A stretch of 18,936 bases of DNA from Cerioporus squamosus (GCA_022592435.1 JABYQS010000540.1:1-18936), one strand, 5' to 3'. Counted from the first letter of the stretch, positions 1 to 11,104 are shown. Program-made: numbers and translations. The notes: generated by a model from the letters alone, not told the origin.

Positions 1-91
1 TGCATCCCAGTCCGCTCGTGTCTCCTACCTGCAAGTCTGCACCCTCTTCTCCCACCACTTCCAAGCAGGGGCGCGCGGTGGCGGTCGCCCG
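1..91. other. Left-edge flank of the transposon, no supported gene
   Basis: This is GC-rich flanking DNA ending in the left copy of the 8-bp target duplication (84-91). If the transposon and one duplication copy are removed in silico, an open minus-strand frame of about 46 codons runs from a CAT at about 597 to the window edge. Its composition is plausible, but a GC-rich stretch of that length is often open by chance. No gene is called. Confidence 0.4.
84..91. repeat. Left target-site duplication of the hAT element
   Basis: GTCGCCCG directly abuts the left terminus of the transposon at 92. It is repeated without mismatch at 555-562 on the other side, which fixes both element boundaries. Confidence 0.87.
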
Positions 92-108
92 TAGTGTTGC
101 GCGAGTTC

Positions 109-121
109 GAGTTAAACTCGC
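109..121. repeat. Subterminal repeat GAGTTAAACTCGC, left copy
   Basis: A 13-bp motif, itself nearly palindromic (GAGTTAAACTC), lies 17 bp inside the left end. It recurs exactly at 458-470, about 84 bp inside the right end. Shared subterminal motifs fit transposase binding within the hAT element. Confidence 0.7.
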
Positions 122-457
122 GAGTTGCGAGTTCCGAACTCACGGAGTGGAGCAACTCGCGAGGCGAGGCAATCCACTCGCTCACATCGATGCAACTCGC
201 TCCCAGCAGCGCCCGCATCTGATTGGTCGACAGGCCTGGCGAGACTCCACCTAGGCGCTCGCCAGGGGGCTCGTTTTCGGGTTGCTTCCCCCGAGTCCCC
301 CGCACCTCAAATTTCAGCCTCCCTGGCCTAGGTATGCTAGAGGACAGCATCCCGGACGGCCTCAGAGCCCTACTGGGCTTAGAATAATGCTCACTGAATG
401 GGATTTTTGGGAGTTTATGGCTCCTGCTGCCAGAATGTCCAAACTGGGGCAACTCGT

Positions 458-470
458 GAGTTAAACTCGC
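458..470. repeat. Subterminal repeat GAGTTAAACTCGC, right copy
   Basis: This is an exact second copy of the motif at 109-121. It is followed immediately by further ACTCGC units up to the right terminal repeat. Confidence 0.7.
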
Positions 471-554
471 AACTCGCCTCGGTCTGGCTCGGTGGAGCGA
501 GTTAGACCGAGTGCGCCAACTCGCCTCGCCTCACCTCACCTCGCGGCAACACTA

Positions 555-562
555 GTCGCCCG
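555..562. repeat. Right target-site duplication of the hAT element
   Basis: This is the second copy of GTCGCCCG, directly after the ACACTA terminus. The 8-bp length separates hAT from Tc1/mariner (TA) and PIF/Harbinger (3 bp) elements. Confidence 0.87.
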
Positions 563-682
563 CCATCGCACCCCGCACCTAGCCCCATCCAGGACCATCC
601 GTGCCCGCGGCCGCCCGCCTGATTGCCCGACGTCGGCTGTTATATTCATCCGCCAGCATTGAAACATATACAATACCGCTTA

Positions 683-924
683 TCAGGCACGGTAATTACT
701 GCTGTCGCTGATGCGGACTCGTAGGGACTTGTCCATCCTCAGCTGCTCCTCCAGCTTCCCAGACCAACCGTAACCTTCGCACTTATAGTTCGGTATGGCT
801 GCATAGAACGCCGCAGGCCTCGTCCAGAACGCATCTTCTCTACCAGTGACCCTTCCTTGGCGGAAAGTGGCGCGCCGGGGTTCCCTTCTGCCGCGGGTGC
901 AGCACCTCTGCGAGAGTTGCTCAT
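683..924 (-). pseudogene. Possible small ORF (about 80 aa) broken by one frameshift
   Basis: From an ATG at 924 (-) one frame reads about 30 residues beginning MSNSRRGAAP and containing SAKEGSLVEK. The adjacent frame then continues with an aromatic- and lysine-containing stretch (AFWTRP, AIPNYKCEGYGW, KLEEQLRMDKSLR) to a stop at 683. The two halves would join into 80 residues if a single base were missing near 830. The composition of the second half is less like random GC-rich ORFs than its surroundings. I do not recognise a family, see no transmembrane segment, and cannot exclude chance. It could be a small real gene with an assembly indel, a relic, or noise. Confidence 0.2.
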
Positions 925-2709
925 CGTCCCCGGTGGACACGCACTGCGCAATACGCACCTCCCTTGAAGCTTGAACCAGTGCACCTGAAATTGCACCCTG
1001 GCCGGCCTGTCAAGGAGAGTTCAAACTTCAAGCCCGCATAGAAGTTTCCCGGTCATCTGTCCATCGACCGTCTAACTCCGGTCACCAGACTGCTGCATGC
1101 CTGTACAGATTCCGGCGAGAGTTCTGTCTGTCGACAGTCCGGATGACGCGCTCGCCCAAATGTCAGAGAGACTCAAGGGATTTATATGCAAGAGAGGCAC
1201 GCACTGATTGACTTCAGTCCAACGTCTGCGCATGCTGTATCTCGCGCAGTAATGGGATGAAGGGCAGACGAACGCGGCGACGGGCTACTGCTTGTCCTCG
1301 GAGTGCAGGGATCTCGGGACCTTTTCATATGCGCTCTTGTAGCACATGCGTTCTGATGATGCCAACGCTGGTGTGAACGCGGAAGACGAGGAAAGTCTGA
1401 CGCCATGCGCACAGACCAGCAGGAAGTGTCCCGCTTCCACTCCGCCGGTCCAGAGCGCAGAAGAGATCCACCAAGCTCGCACTTCTCGCCTTGACGCTGC
1501 GCGAAGTGACCGGGATCTCTTCTGGCGAGCTACGATCTGTTTGAGTGCCCTCCAACAGCGAAGAAGAGCCGCAGGAGATTGAGCTTCATCACGCGTCCGG
1601 GAGCCCTTCGCGCCGGAACTCCCCAGCTATGGGCCATCTCCGAAGGAAGATGCGTCTCAGCACGAAGTGAGACAGTCTGTATGATTGATGTGGACGCCAG
1701 AACGTCGGGAGCGAATGCTCACCCACTGCCAGTCTGAACGCAAAATGCGGGCGAGTCGCGGACATGCTCTGTGCTGGGAGAGGCGGCGGTGCGCGTGCGA
1801 ACGCCCTGCAGATGACGGAAGGTCGGTTGCCCTTCTGTTAGATGAGTACGTATGCAAGTGATCTCCCGCCACACCGGGCTCGTGGACCTGGGCTTACTCA
1901 CCAATATGTACCACAGAGTGCCGTTATCGCCAGCGGGTCAGCAGAGGGGAAGGCCCGAGTAATCACAGCATCAGGGCATAACATCACGCCCTTGTCCTGC
2001 CTGATCTGCAGTGCGAACAGGGGAGTCGACCATGAGCATGTGCAGCTGGACAGTCCCACCGCCTCCCGGGTGATGGTCAAGGAGGAAGCGCGGTCGAACA
2101 TGCAATCATGACAGTCCGGGCGCAGGTGGAACGCACAATCAGACTGACAAGGGCTGACGAGGCCCTCAGATCACCGAGCCAGACGACAGTCAGCGTCGTG
2201 TCACGCAATGGCATGCCGTTCTGTGGTTGGACATCGGGACTGGAAGGCGCAGGCGGGTGAGCAGGGCGGCATCGCGACATGGAGACAGTGTACGTACTTG
2301 CACACGGCTGGCAGAATTAAAATGGCTGATGGCCCAGCGCCACAAAGACGATCCCGCCGATATGGGAGCACCGCCAGGACGTCGGACGAGATGGCGGGAT
2401 GGAGGGATGGCAGGGAAGCGATGCAGGATGCCGGGAGACGCCGGGGGTTCGCTGGTTGGGAGCGGGACCCCGAGAGCGGCGGTCGCGGTGGGCATGAGCC
2501 ATCAGGCAGAGACAGAGAGAGAGGCCGGGGGGTGACAGCGAGCACGGGATCGCTCCGATGGCGAGCCGGCGGATGGAGGAGATACTGCTTCTGGGGGGCC
2601 AGCGAGCATCAGCCACTGCTCGGGCGAGAGGAATGAGCCTGTCCGACACGGGAGCCGCCCGCCGCGTTCCTGGGCGACGACTCGCGCACCGGCATCCGAG
2701 TCGCAGCAG
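925..2709. other. Stretch without a firm gene
   Basis: Only short ORFs of 60-140 codons occur in all frames, as expected for DNA of this composition. On the minus strand between about 2280 and 1550, short open stretches could be joined through GT..AG junctions (for example a GTGAGT donor complementary to 1886-1891), but this would also need frame changes and matches no family I know. The plus strand is purine-rich from about 2380 to 2640, with repeated GGGATGG-like units near 2396-2420. No transposon ends, tRNA or recognised protein motif is visible. Confidence 0.4.
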
Positions 2710-3342
2710 ATGGCAGCCCCAGTGCTGTTAATCCCCCCAAGCAGGGAAGCCCCGCCCCCGCCTGACACCGCCCTCCTTACGTTCTCCCGTCCACGTCAAC
2801 CATACCGCCCGCTCTCTGCCCAGGGCAATCCGCCCGCCGTCTGCGAGCCCGTGGAGCCTCCCGCGGCTGCAGGCCTGCGCGAGAGCAGTCTCATCGACTC
2901 GCTACCGTTGCTCGCGCCAGCACTCCCCGACTGTCCCCGTAACCACTCCCCCGGGGGAACTCCGGTTGCCCTTCTGCGGCCCATGGAGCAGGCCGCCGGC
3001 GACGACGCCTCGACAGAGCTGCGTCCACGCAGGCACAGAGTGTGTCACGCGCATCTAGAATGTACTCCATTAGCTGCCCTGCGATCGTGTACGAGTGATA
3101 CACTCACCCCGGAGCAACCCAATTACTTCCTTCGATCCATCTGCCAACCGGGACGCGCCAATGCAGGAAGTGCCAGTACCAGGCCAGGCTGGCGTAGTCC
3201 AGCCGGGCAACCGAGGGTCCGCAATGTCCCGACCGTCGCGACCGAGGCATCTATCGGTGCGCCGAGTGCGAGTGCCCATGTCTGCAAAGACGTAGAGATG
3301 TGGTCAGTGCTCAGTGTGCATGGCAGCCTCGGGTCAACTTGA
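2710..3342 (+). CDS. Hypothetical proline-rich ORF, 210 aa (doubtful)
   Basis: This is the longest ATG-started ORF in the left 10 kb. The first third is rich in Pro, Ala and Ser (for example PPSREAPPPPD), and the rest has no domain, signal peptide or membrane segment that I can see. It begins just where the plus strand switches from purine-rich to C-rich, a pattern also seen at the start of the transporter gene at 11598, which is the only contextual support. No TATA box or convincing intron is visible. Chance occurrence in GC-rich DNA is at least as likely as a real gene. Confidence 0.15.
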   Translation: MAAPVLLIPPSREAPPPPDTALLTFSRPRQPYRPLSAQGNPPAVCEPVEPPAAAGLRESSLIDSLPLLAPALPDCPRNHSPGGTPVALLRPMEQAAGDDASTELRPRRHRVCHAHLECTPLAALRSCTSDTLTPEQPNYFLRSICQPGRANAGSASTRPGWRSPAGQPRVRNVPTVATEASIGAPSASAHVCKDVEMWSVLSVHGSLGST

Positions 3343-6300
3343 ATGCAGGACGCACCCAGGCGCCCGCTATCGCGCTTGGTGACCGTGACCGTTCGCGTAT
3401 CATAGACTCTCGAGGCGGACCCGGACCCACAACTTGTCAGCGTGGGTCCCGCACTCTCGATCAAGAAGCACTCTCTAGTTCCTGGAACATCCGCTAGCCG
3501 ACCTGTGAGTCCTCGTTGCAATATCTCCTTCGAGCTCGTGGACTAACCTCGCTCGAAGGTCGCCACTGGCAGCTGCCGCCGCCGAACCGTCCACTGCAGC
3601 CTGCGACCGCACGGGTCACTGGGTCGAACCGAGACTCAGCACGCCTGTGATCACCGGGGCGAGTAGCAGACGAGATTACGCAACGTTCCTGGAAGCTCGC
3701 CATGGCACCGATCGACGTCTTCCCACTCGAGCTCTCGCAGCCTTGTTGTGGTTTATCGAGCCCCGCCGCGCCCTCGTACTGGCGTATCTCCGAGGAACCT
3801 CGACCGGCGATACCGATCGCCTGAACATAGTTGACGTACGGGCCTCAGTGGGGTGGCCTGAACGGGCAGGCCAGCGAGCGACACTTACGTGACACACGAG
3901 CACCGAGGGCATTGCGGGCGCAACTTGGATCTGGGTGGGCTCGTCCAGGCGGGCGTGACCCGTCACCTCATGCGCCAGCGACCATCGGCAATTCGGTCCT
4001 GTCGAGAGTGACTGGAGACCCCAAGGACCCTCGGTTGTCGTCCATGTCTCGAGACCACCCAGGGATTTGGTGGCCCTGCAGTAGCAGCATGGGACGTGTC
4101 TCCCCTGCGATCGAGTCCTGATTCCTGAACTCAAGTTAGCTCCTCGCTGGCAGCTCCCGCAGCACATCGAACTGTCGACCTGGCCTTCGAATACTACTCA
4201 CTGCAGCTGCAGCAACGCCACCCGCAACTGTGTAGCCACGCCGGCCCATCTCTCATCCCTCTGCAGCACCTCCCTTTTCGTCGACCCGCACATGCTGGGA
4301 TTACCTGCCTTCCGTGTGTCCTCGGTCGGGTGGGGGGCCCTGCTGGAAACATCCGCTCGGGTCCACTCGGCATCTGTCTCGCCGCCTAGCTTACGAGTTC
4401 GTGTACCCATGGTCGATGCACTGAGGGTGAGCATTGACGGCAGTGCACTCGCTCGCCAGCCCGTAGTTCTTCGCGGGCAAGTCTAGCCTTACATAGTGCC
4501 AAGGCACCCGCGCACGCTCGTCATCAAGGCGTGAAGGTTGGTTGAAGATGCTCGTGTAGGAAGAAACATGAACAAAGCAGGCGTACCTTACTCGTAGCTT
4601 CGTCGGACGGAGGACGGCTCGGGGAGGGTGAAGGGTGCGAAGCACCTCAGAGGCTACACGGGTGGCTCTGGCGGGGAGCGCAATTGCCCGCCTGTACCGC
4701 TTGTGTCCACTCGTCCGAGGACGGAGGCGACCGGCTGGTTCCGGGCAAGTGGTACCTAGATTCAGGTTGAGGGAAGGGACGAGACCGTTTAGCAAACATT
4801 GGCGTAAGGTCACGCATATCCACACCGCCATGTCATCCCTAGCATATCCGAACATCGCTTGACCACATCACGGACGAGGAGCTGCGAAAGGTTGTATCCC
4901 CGGACACGTATGGTCGACGAATCGCTCACTGAGCGCATTGCACCCGAACACAGAAGCTGTCGCGTTGCGGAAGTGGGAACTCCAGTGCCATCTGCAGCTG
5001 CTCTTCCGGGAGACATCGGTCCGTTCACGACTTGCTCCTGACTAGCGAAAGCTATAGCTGGAACTCGGACAAACGCACGGACCACTTCACTCACCATCTG
5101 GGCTACCAATCCAGGCCCCTCTTCAGGGCGCAGAGCATTTCTCGAGCGGGCGGTTGTGTGGGAGAGGCTGTATCGCACTTGAGATGTATGTCTCGGAACG
5201 AAGTGAGTGCTGGGATCATCCGTTTCTGCCCCGCAAGTCGTTCGAACCGCTCTCGGGACGACGACATATCACTGACCCTGTTCCTGGCTGGTAGGAGGCT
5301 ATCACCCGCCGCATGATCATGTAATCAGTTACAAGGGAAATGCGGAGTTCAGAGGAGTCATGCGCACCGTGCCTCTACCACCGCACAGATGTACTAAGTA
5401 TATCGCTGCCGCATCGCTATCGCACAAGTATCGCAAGGCGCTGCAGGCGTGCCACGACGCTCGAGGCACATGTAGACATGGCTCGGGTGTGTGGGCGATG
5501 ACCGTCCGAAGGTTCCTGTCCGCCCGTTGACATTGTGTTCCTGTGCAGATCAACATGAGTACATGTGAGCAGAAGGGACCCAAGCCGTGACGCGGACACT
5601 ACGTACTTGTTCTGTGATAGAGGGTTAAACGATCTGGTACCTTACCACTGCGATCGCCATAGCTAACCCGCATCCCAGAAGTTCGACCGTCGACTGTTGC
5701 AACAAGGGGCGGCGACGACTCGACTAAGGTAGCACCCACAATTGAGAGAGTGAGGCGGCTCCAGCTAAGTGTCTCGCAGGTCCGTCCGGATGTATGGCCC
5801 TCCCAGCGGTCTGATACTTAGCGTGCGGCGATGCGACGGGTACAACTACCATTCCCTCTTCCTGTAACGTCGGAAGGTCGTGGAAGACCGTTCGCCCCTT
5901 GGAGCTATCAAAAACGGCCGCGCGGCAAAAGCGCGACACCTGGGGGACGCGACACCGACCCATCTGTCTCCCGGCGTACGGCGGACCTGCGAAACACTAC
6001 GGGTCCGGGACGCAGACCGTGCTCCGACCTGGTCGGAGGCACTGGCATCGCGCCAGGTGAAGCCAAAGCCGCTGCGCCGCGAGCATATGGTCCTGGGGGT
6101 GACATAGTTAGCGAGCTTTGGGGGCGATAGTACAGAGAGCTTTAGGTTACCAGGGTCGGGATGCCATAGTAGGCTGTGACCGTTGGGCCAGCGACGTCAA
6201 GGGCGGACGCTGGGCTTTTGAGGTACGACAGAGCCTGCGTTGGATGGACGGCCCCGATGCGTGGTTCTGCTCTGGTTCTAAGTTCCAGCCAGAAAAACGC

Positions 6301-9300
6301 CGAACCAGGATAGGGCGCTCCCTCGAAAGGCGTCTTCGCAATGGATGACCTATCCGCAGGTGCTTGTAAGTAACTTCAAACCCTCTCTCTGAGACGAGCA
6401 TCGCGCATCCAGACTTCTCGTCCGAGTGCGTCGGATGCAACGCACGAATCCTGTGATGGGGACTGCGAGATCTTACGGCCTGCTGAGCGTAAGTCGACAA
6501 ACGTACTGTCAGCCTTCCGTCATTTCGAGAGCTTCAACGGGAGTGAAACAGGTGGCTTACCTGGTAAGCGAACTGTACAGCTGTGCGTGCGCTTCGCCCC
6601 AAGCAAGCCAGACCCAAGGTCCGGGTCATGAATATGCTCGAGGCAGCGTAAACCCGTCCTGTCATGACCCATCAGCACCAGCTCCGGGTGAGACATCCTC
6701 CCAGTGCATAAGCATACTCATACAATGTGTCTATGCACCGTCAAGGACGGAGCTGACGACAAAGCCCGAGTCCCGACGCACCGACGCGACCGGAGCAGAC
6801 ATCGCAATGACGTCGACGGTCGGAAACTCGGAGCCTCCGCGAAGATATACCTGCCTCGCCCCGGACACTATAGACTGATAGAGCACGCGGGCGTGCAACC
6901 CCGTATCGTGGACATCGCGAGCTATCGGACTCGGAGGTAAGTGTAGTCGTTGCATGCTACACGCGGGCACACGAGCTGCGTTCGGCGTTCCCAGGGTACT
7001 GGGAGAAGACGGGAGTGAGCACGAGAGCAGAAAATCAAATTGCGCTGCGTACTTACGTATTGCCGTCCTGCAACGAACCCGTGGAACATGCAAGTCCGAA
7101 GGCGGGAGCCTGAGCGGACAAGGCCATCTACACTTCTGACGTCGACGTTGATGTTCGTCGAGTCATCCGGGATATTCGATCGGAGGACAAGAGACTCGCG
7201 CACCATGAGGGTTAGGAAGGACGCGGCAGTTCGCACCGTTCTGACGAACAGTCCCGGGCAGTTGGAAATCGTCGTCTTACGTGCACGACATCAGCATCGA
7301 TTACGCGCACAGCGTAGGTGGGGATGACAGACGACCTCGCGGCCAACATGGCATTGGTGATAGATCGGAGGTAAACAAGCCTACGCGAGCCTTGACGAAG
7401 GCGCAGTGACTTGCAGCCAACCAGGAGGACTCGGCTCGGACATCGTGCGAGCGCTGTGAAGATCCTGTAAATTCACACCCAATCAATTCAGAACAGACAA
7501 CGTCATTTACGCACGTATAGTCTGCGTCGGAGAAGCCACAAAAGCGGTTCTCATACCATAGTTGCTGCGCAACAGAGAGTTGCGTTCGTCCGGAGTTGAG
7601 TGTCGTACGAGCTGCGGGTTTGCCAAGAGCAACTCCACATCTGTATGTACTGATGCGTACACACAGCGGGTTGTTCGTGGAACCCGTCGCAGTACAACCT
7701 GAGACCCCGGACATACGTGCTCGGCGACCCAACTCCGAGCTCTGTCTGAAGAGTTCTCCGCATTCTGCATGGAAAAGTCTGTGACTCTCAGCGTTCCGGT
7801 CGTCTGGAGAGTATTGCAATGCTGAAGACACACGTCCCGGCCGCTGTACCTCGTCTCATCAGAGCTCTGAAGAACGAGCAACCAAGTCCCGCTCGAACTC
7901 CTATGGGCCCACTGTGCCAGCTCGGTCGATCGAAGCAGACAATCGACATAACAAAAGACCGGCCCATCAGGACGAGTTGATTACATGGTGGAGGAAGCAC
8001 CGTCTACAACCTCCCCTCCGTGAGGACCACTTACGCAGGGCCTGTTATAGGCCACACCCCGTCCACCTCCAGTGCTCATCGTACGACCCGCCCGACCCGG
8101 AGGCACAAAACGGGACCCGCAACTTCGAACGGGCACCGGCCTCGAAGCTCGAAGGGCCAAAATGCCAATGACCCGTTCCTCGTTTCCCTCCCGCGACGGC
8201 CAGCGCGCACACCGCAGCAGCCAGCCAGCCAGCAGGTGCAGGGTCATGCTTGCCAGTCAGGGCTTGATCCTGCACCAGTCGGAGCGCCCCCGGCCTCTCG
8301 AGCCCAAACCTCACGCCTCATTCCTGAATGCTCAGGCTCAGGCTCGGACCATCCCAAACTCGAACCTCAGACAGCGAGTAAATGTCATGCGCGCATACAC
8401 GCCCCTCCCCTCCAGCGACAGGGTGGACCGTCACCCATGACGAACCCACGCCCAAAACTTCGCCCAGGCCGTACCGGCGCCCCGAACCTACTGCGGGGCG
8501 GGGCGCTAGGCACCCATGAGACATGCCAGTGATGCCTGCAACACGTCGGGGCGGGCTACATGCAGGACGCCGAGCGCTGCCCCCATCCAGTACTGGCAGG
8601 CCCCACCGACCTGCTGGCTGCCATGGCGAGTGCCGCACTCTCAAGTCAACAGGGGTCTGTCTGCATGGCGGCTAGTCTTGAAGTGGACGGGCATCATCAT
8701 CGGACCTCGGGGCGTCGTGGCGTGAATGGAAGTCTGCGTGTTTGAGCGTATCAAGGCGGTTGGGTGGAAATCTGCGCAGGGCGTGAGTGACATACCTTGA
8801 CATGCGCCACGGTCCAGTGTCTCCTGACGGCCACCGAAGGGGGCAGGGGCTGTAGAGTGGCTGGAGGGTGAGACTACGACGAGCCTCGCCATGAGCTGTC
8901 GTGCTCGCACTAGCTTCCTGGGCGGGCTGGAAGCCACGTTGCGGATTGCGTAGCAAATACAACAGAAGGCAGGATCGGAAAGCTGGGCCGAGGATGTGGA
9001 CGGGTGCTTGAGGTGTGCCGGCGGGAGTCATAGGGACCGCATACCGCGAGGAACGCTGGCATCGGAGTGGTGGAAGAACGTAAACTCCGCACGTTAATCC
9101 GAATCATCGTCGCGTGTGTTGTATCGTCCATCGATAGAACACTCAGAGGTTAGAGGATTTGTCCTAGAGGAAGCGACCTATCGGCGCAGGGGAACGGCAC
9201 GTCCACGGGCGCACCGCTGGAGAGGGCCCCGAGGGTCGAGACTTACAGTGAGGAGGGCACACGATGTTGGAAACCGGATGCAGCTCCTTCGAAACCTCGT

Positions 9301-11000
9301 AGATTGCGCGTCAGGAAGATTGGTATTGCATCTCCGGCGGTAGTACTCTGTATGGTTTGAGCGTCACCGAACATGCGCCCTTATGTCGAACACGGACCTA
9401 TCGGCGCCAACAAGCCTCAATGCCACAATTGGGTAAGAAGAACGACGCGCACCGTCAGATCGCAGCGGCACAGCGGCACGTTGGCTCTGGAGGGTTCAGT
9501 CAGTAGCTCCGAGTAGTGAGACAGACTCGCAGGAACGAGAGCCTCGGCGTGGAGTTTGCTGAGCAATGCTGTACAGCGCACCCTGAGCATATCCATAGAC
9601 ATCAAGGCTGACGCAGTCCAGTCTAGGTGTGCCTGGGAGACCTTGAACCTGGCCCCAAAATTAGCTGCCGCTCGGCAAACCATAGTAGACATTTCCTGGA
9701 CGTACCACTGTCACGGACGTAGAGCGAGCAGTTCCCTCGTATACACGTCCATGCCAAGGTCGAAGTGTTGATGTCCGATGGGTCGCAAACGAGAGAGAAA
9801 GAAGGACACGCCTAGGGTTCTCCCTTACGATATGAGCAACATGTCCGTGGTGGACGGCATTGGCCGAGACCAATTTGTATTCCTACACGGAGCGACGAGG
9901 CGAATGCAGAGCGCGTTGAAGGCAGGCCGGGGAAAGGGACCCATGAACACAGACATGAGCTATCCGCGATGAATGTCAGGGCGGCCCGGGACCGTTATCA
10001 AGTCGCGACGGGGATTCGGAAGCTCGTCCACCGGGTGCTGTAGCCGTGTGGACACCTCGAAGCAAGATTATAAGGCCCCGTGAGTGCAAACTGGAGCCGC
10101 ACGAGGCTGCCGTCGAGGCTCTTTGAAGGCGGAGCGTCACCGAGTGCGCAGTTTGACGACCGCGACGAGCATGTGCTGTGAATTATGGGCGGCGAAATTG
10201 ATTTTCATTGGACGAGGAGAGGATACCTACGAACGGATCGGAGGATGACATGATAGAATCTGCCGTCGAGCATCATGGAGTGGGTGGGGAAAAGGCGCTC
10301 AGGACCATATGCGGATGGCGGTGGTGTATGCGAATGTTCCAGTGAAGCCTGGTATCGAGACCTGGACGCGGGTAAGAGTCACCGGACGACAAGGGCGCGA
10401 CATGCATAAGTCTGAAAGATGTGCGTTTCAGTATTCTCCGTGTCCCTGCCTGTCCCCAGCTGGAGACGTTGCGCAAGATCATGAGAGCACTCACACGAAA
10501 GCCGGGACAGCATCCCGCTCCGAGAGCGGTCGGCTGGGGGCGGTCGCATCGGATGCGTCGCCTGCAGTGATAACACGCCGGCGCAAGACGGCTGACTGGT
10601 TGGCGGCCAAAAGAGGCAAGAGCCGTAGCACAGAAATGTCAGGATGCTTCCTTGAGGCTGTCGCCACAACACAGGCAGGGTAGGAGGCCTCTTCGAGATG
10701 CCGTATTCTGTGGGTGTCCTGAGAGTGCTCCGATAAGTAGCGGATCAAACGGGTGATGTGCAGGCTACATGGCTCGCATTCGCTAGGAGACTGCTCGGGA
10801 TGGGTCAGTAGAGCGGAGGAGGAAGCGGGAAGGAGGATTTGGCCGGGATGAGCGTGCATGGTGGCACGGCCCTGCGTGCACGGGGTGTAGCTGTTCCTGC
10901 GTTACGTCGGCGTTGGGCGGAGCTATCAGGACCAATGGCGAAAAATGGTGTACGCGAGCAGGCAGGTCAGTAAGCCCGGGCAGGGGATGGGAGGCGAGAT
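3343..11000. other. 7.7-kb stretch with no recognisable gene
   Basis: ORFs of 60-170 codons occur in every frame without shared splice structure, homology or codon bias that I can recognise. The longest, at 8020-8532 (+), 4391-4855 (-) and 4810-5178 (-), show only Arg/Ser/Pro/Ala-rich sequence. A short CCAG/CAGC run lies at about 8215-8237, and a 15-bp inverted repeat (GCTTACC-T-GGTAAGC) at 6555-6569. There are no long homopolymers, AT-rich islands, terminal repeats or retroelement domains. CpG dinucleotides remain common, so strong CpG decay of the kind left by repeat-induced mutation is not evident. The stretch may be old degraded DNA, long intergenic DNA, or hold fast-evolving genes I cannot see. 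Confidence 0.45.
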
Positions 11001-11070
11001 CTGTGTTGGGCGCGAGTGTCAGGAAATGACCAGAATCCGTGCACGTCGGAGAATATCGCGGGCGGACGCA

Positions 11071-11104
11071 GGGCGGGGAGACGGGGCGGGCGGGGGCGGT
11101 GGGG
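11071..11104 (+). promoter_or_regulatory. G-run cluster, potential G-quadruplex / GC-box region
   Basis: Six runs of three to five G fall within 34 nt on the plus strand (11071-11073, 11075-11078, 11083-11086, 11088-11090, 11092-11096 and 11101-11104), with loops of 1-4 nt. This fits a G-quadruplex motif and also contains GGGGCGGG GC-box-like sequence. It lies about 250 bp upstream of the TATA box of the transporter gene, in its likely upstream regulatory zone. Confidence 0.5.

Larger units (their letters stand above)
92..554. mobile_element. Non-autonomous hAT-type DNA transposon (MITE), 463 bp
   Basis: The element starts TAGTGTTG-CGCGAG at 92 and ends with the inverted partner CTCGCGGCAACACTA at 554, so the terminal inverted repeats are about 15 bp with one 1-nt gap. 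It is flanked by identical 8-bp direct repeats GTCGCCCG at 84-91 and 55 5-562 (that is, 555-562). An 8-bp duplication and a terminus fitting the YARNG-type hAT end are diagnostic of the hAT superfamily. Both subterminal zones are packed with short ACTCGC/GCGAGT motifs in both orientations, which in hAT elements are typical transposase-binding sites. No transposase ORF is present: the interior, about 180-450, has only chance ORFs. The element would therefore need an autonomous hAT copy elsewhere to move. The perfect target duplication suggests a fairly recent insertion. Confidence 0.87.

Noticed and set aside
84..562. Element as Tc1/mariner with TA duplication
   Set aside because: TA is present at both ends, but the longer identical 8-bp flanks and the TAGTG-type terminus fit hAT better.
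2208..2636. 142-codon plus-strand ORF
   Set aside because: Gly/Arg/Glu-rich translation of a purine-rich tract; several overlapping ORFs in other frames are as long, and there is no domain.
5236..5256. GTTCGAACC, like a tRNA T-loop / B-box
   Set aside because: No A-box at proper distance, no anticodon arm and no pairing acceptor stem.
6555..6569. 15-bp palindrome GCTTACC-T-GGTAAGC
   Set aside because: Short, isolated and within the range expected by chance in about 19 kb; no associated gene or element.
7301..7831. GFSDAD string on the minus strand, as in the RNase H region of Copia elements
   Set aside because: The match is six residues only; no flanking Copia motifs, reverse transcriptase, integrase or LTRs are present.
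8020..8532. 170-codon plus-strand ORF
   Set aside because: Low-complexity Pro/Arg/Thr/Ser composition, no domain, and minus-strand ORFs of similar quality overlap it.
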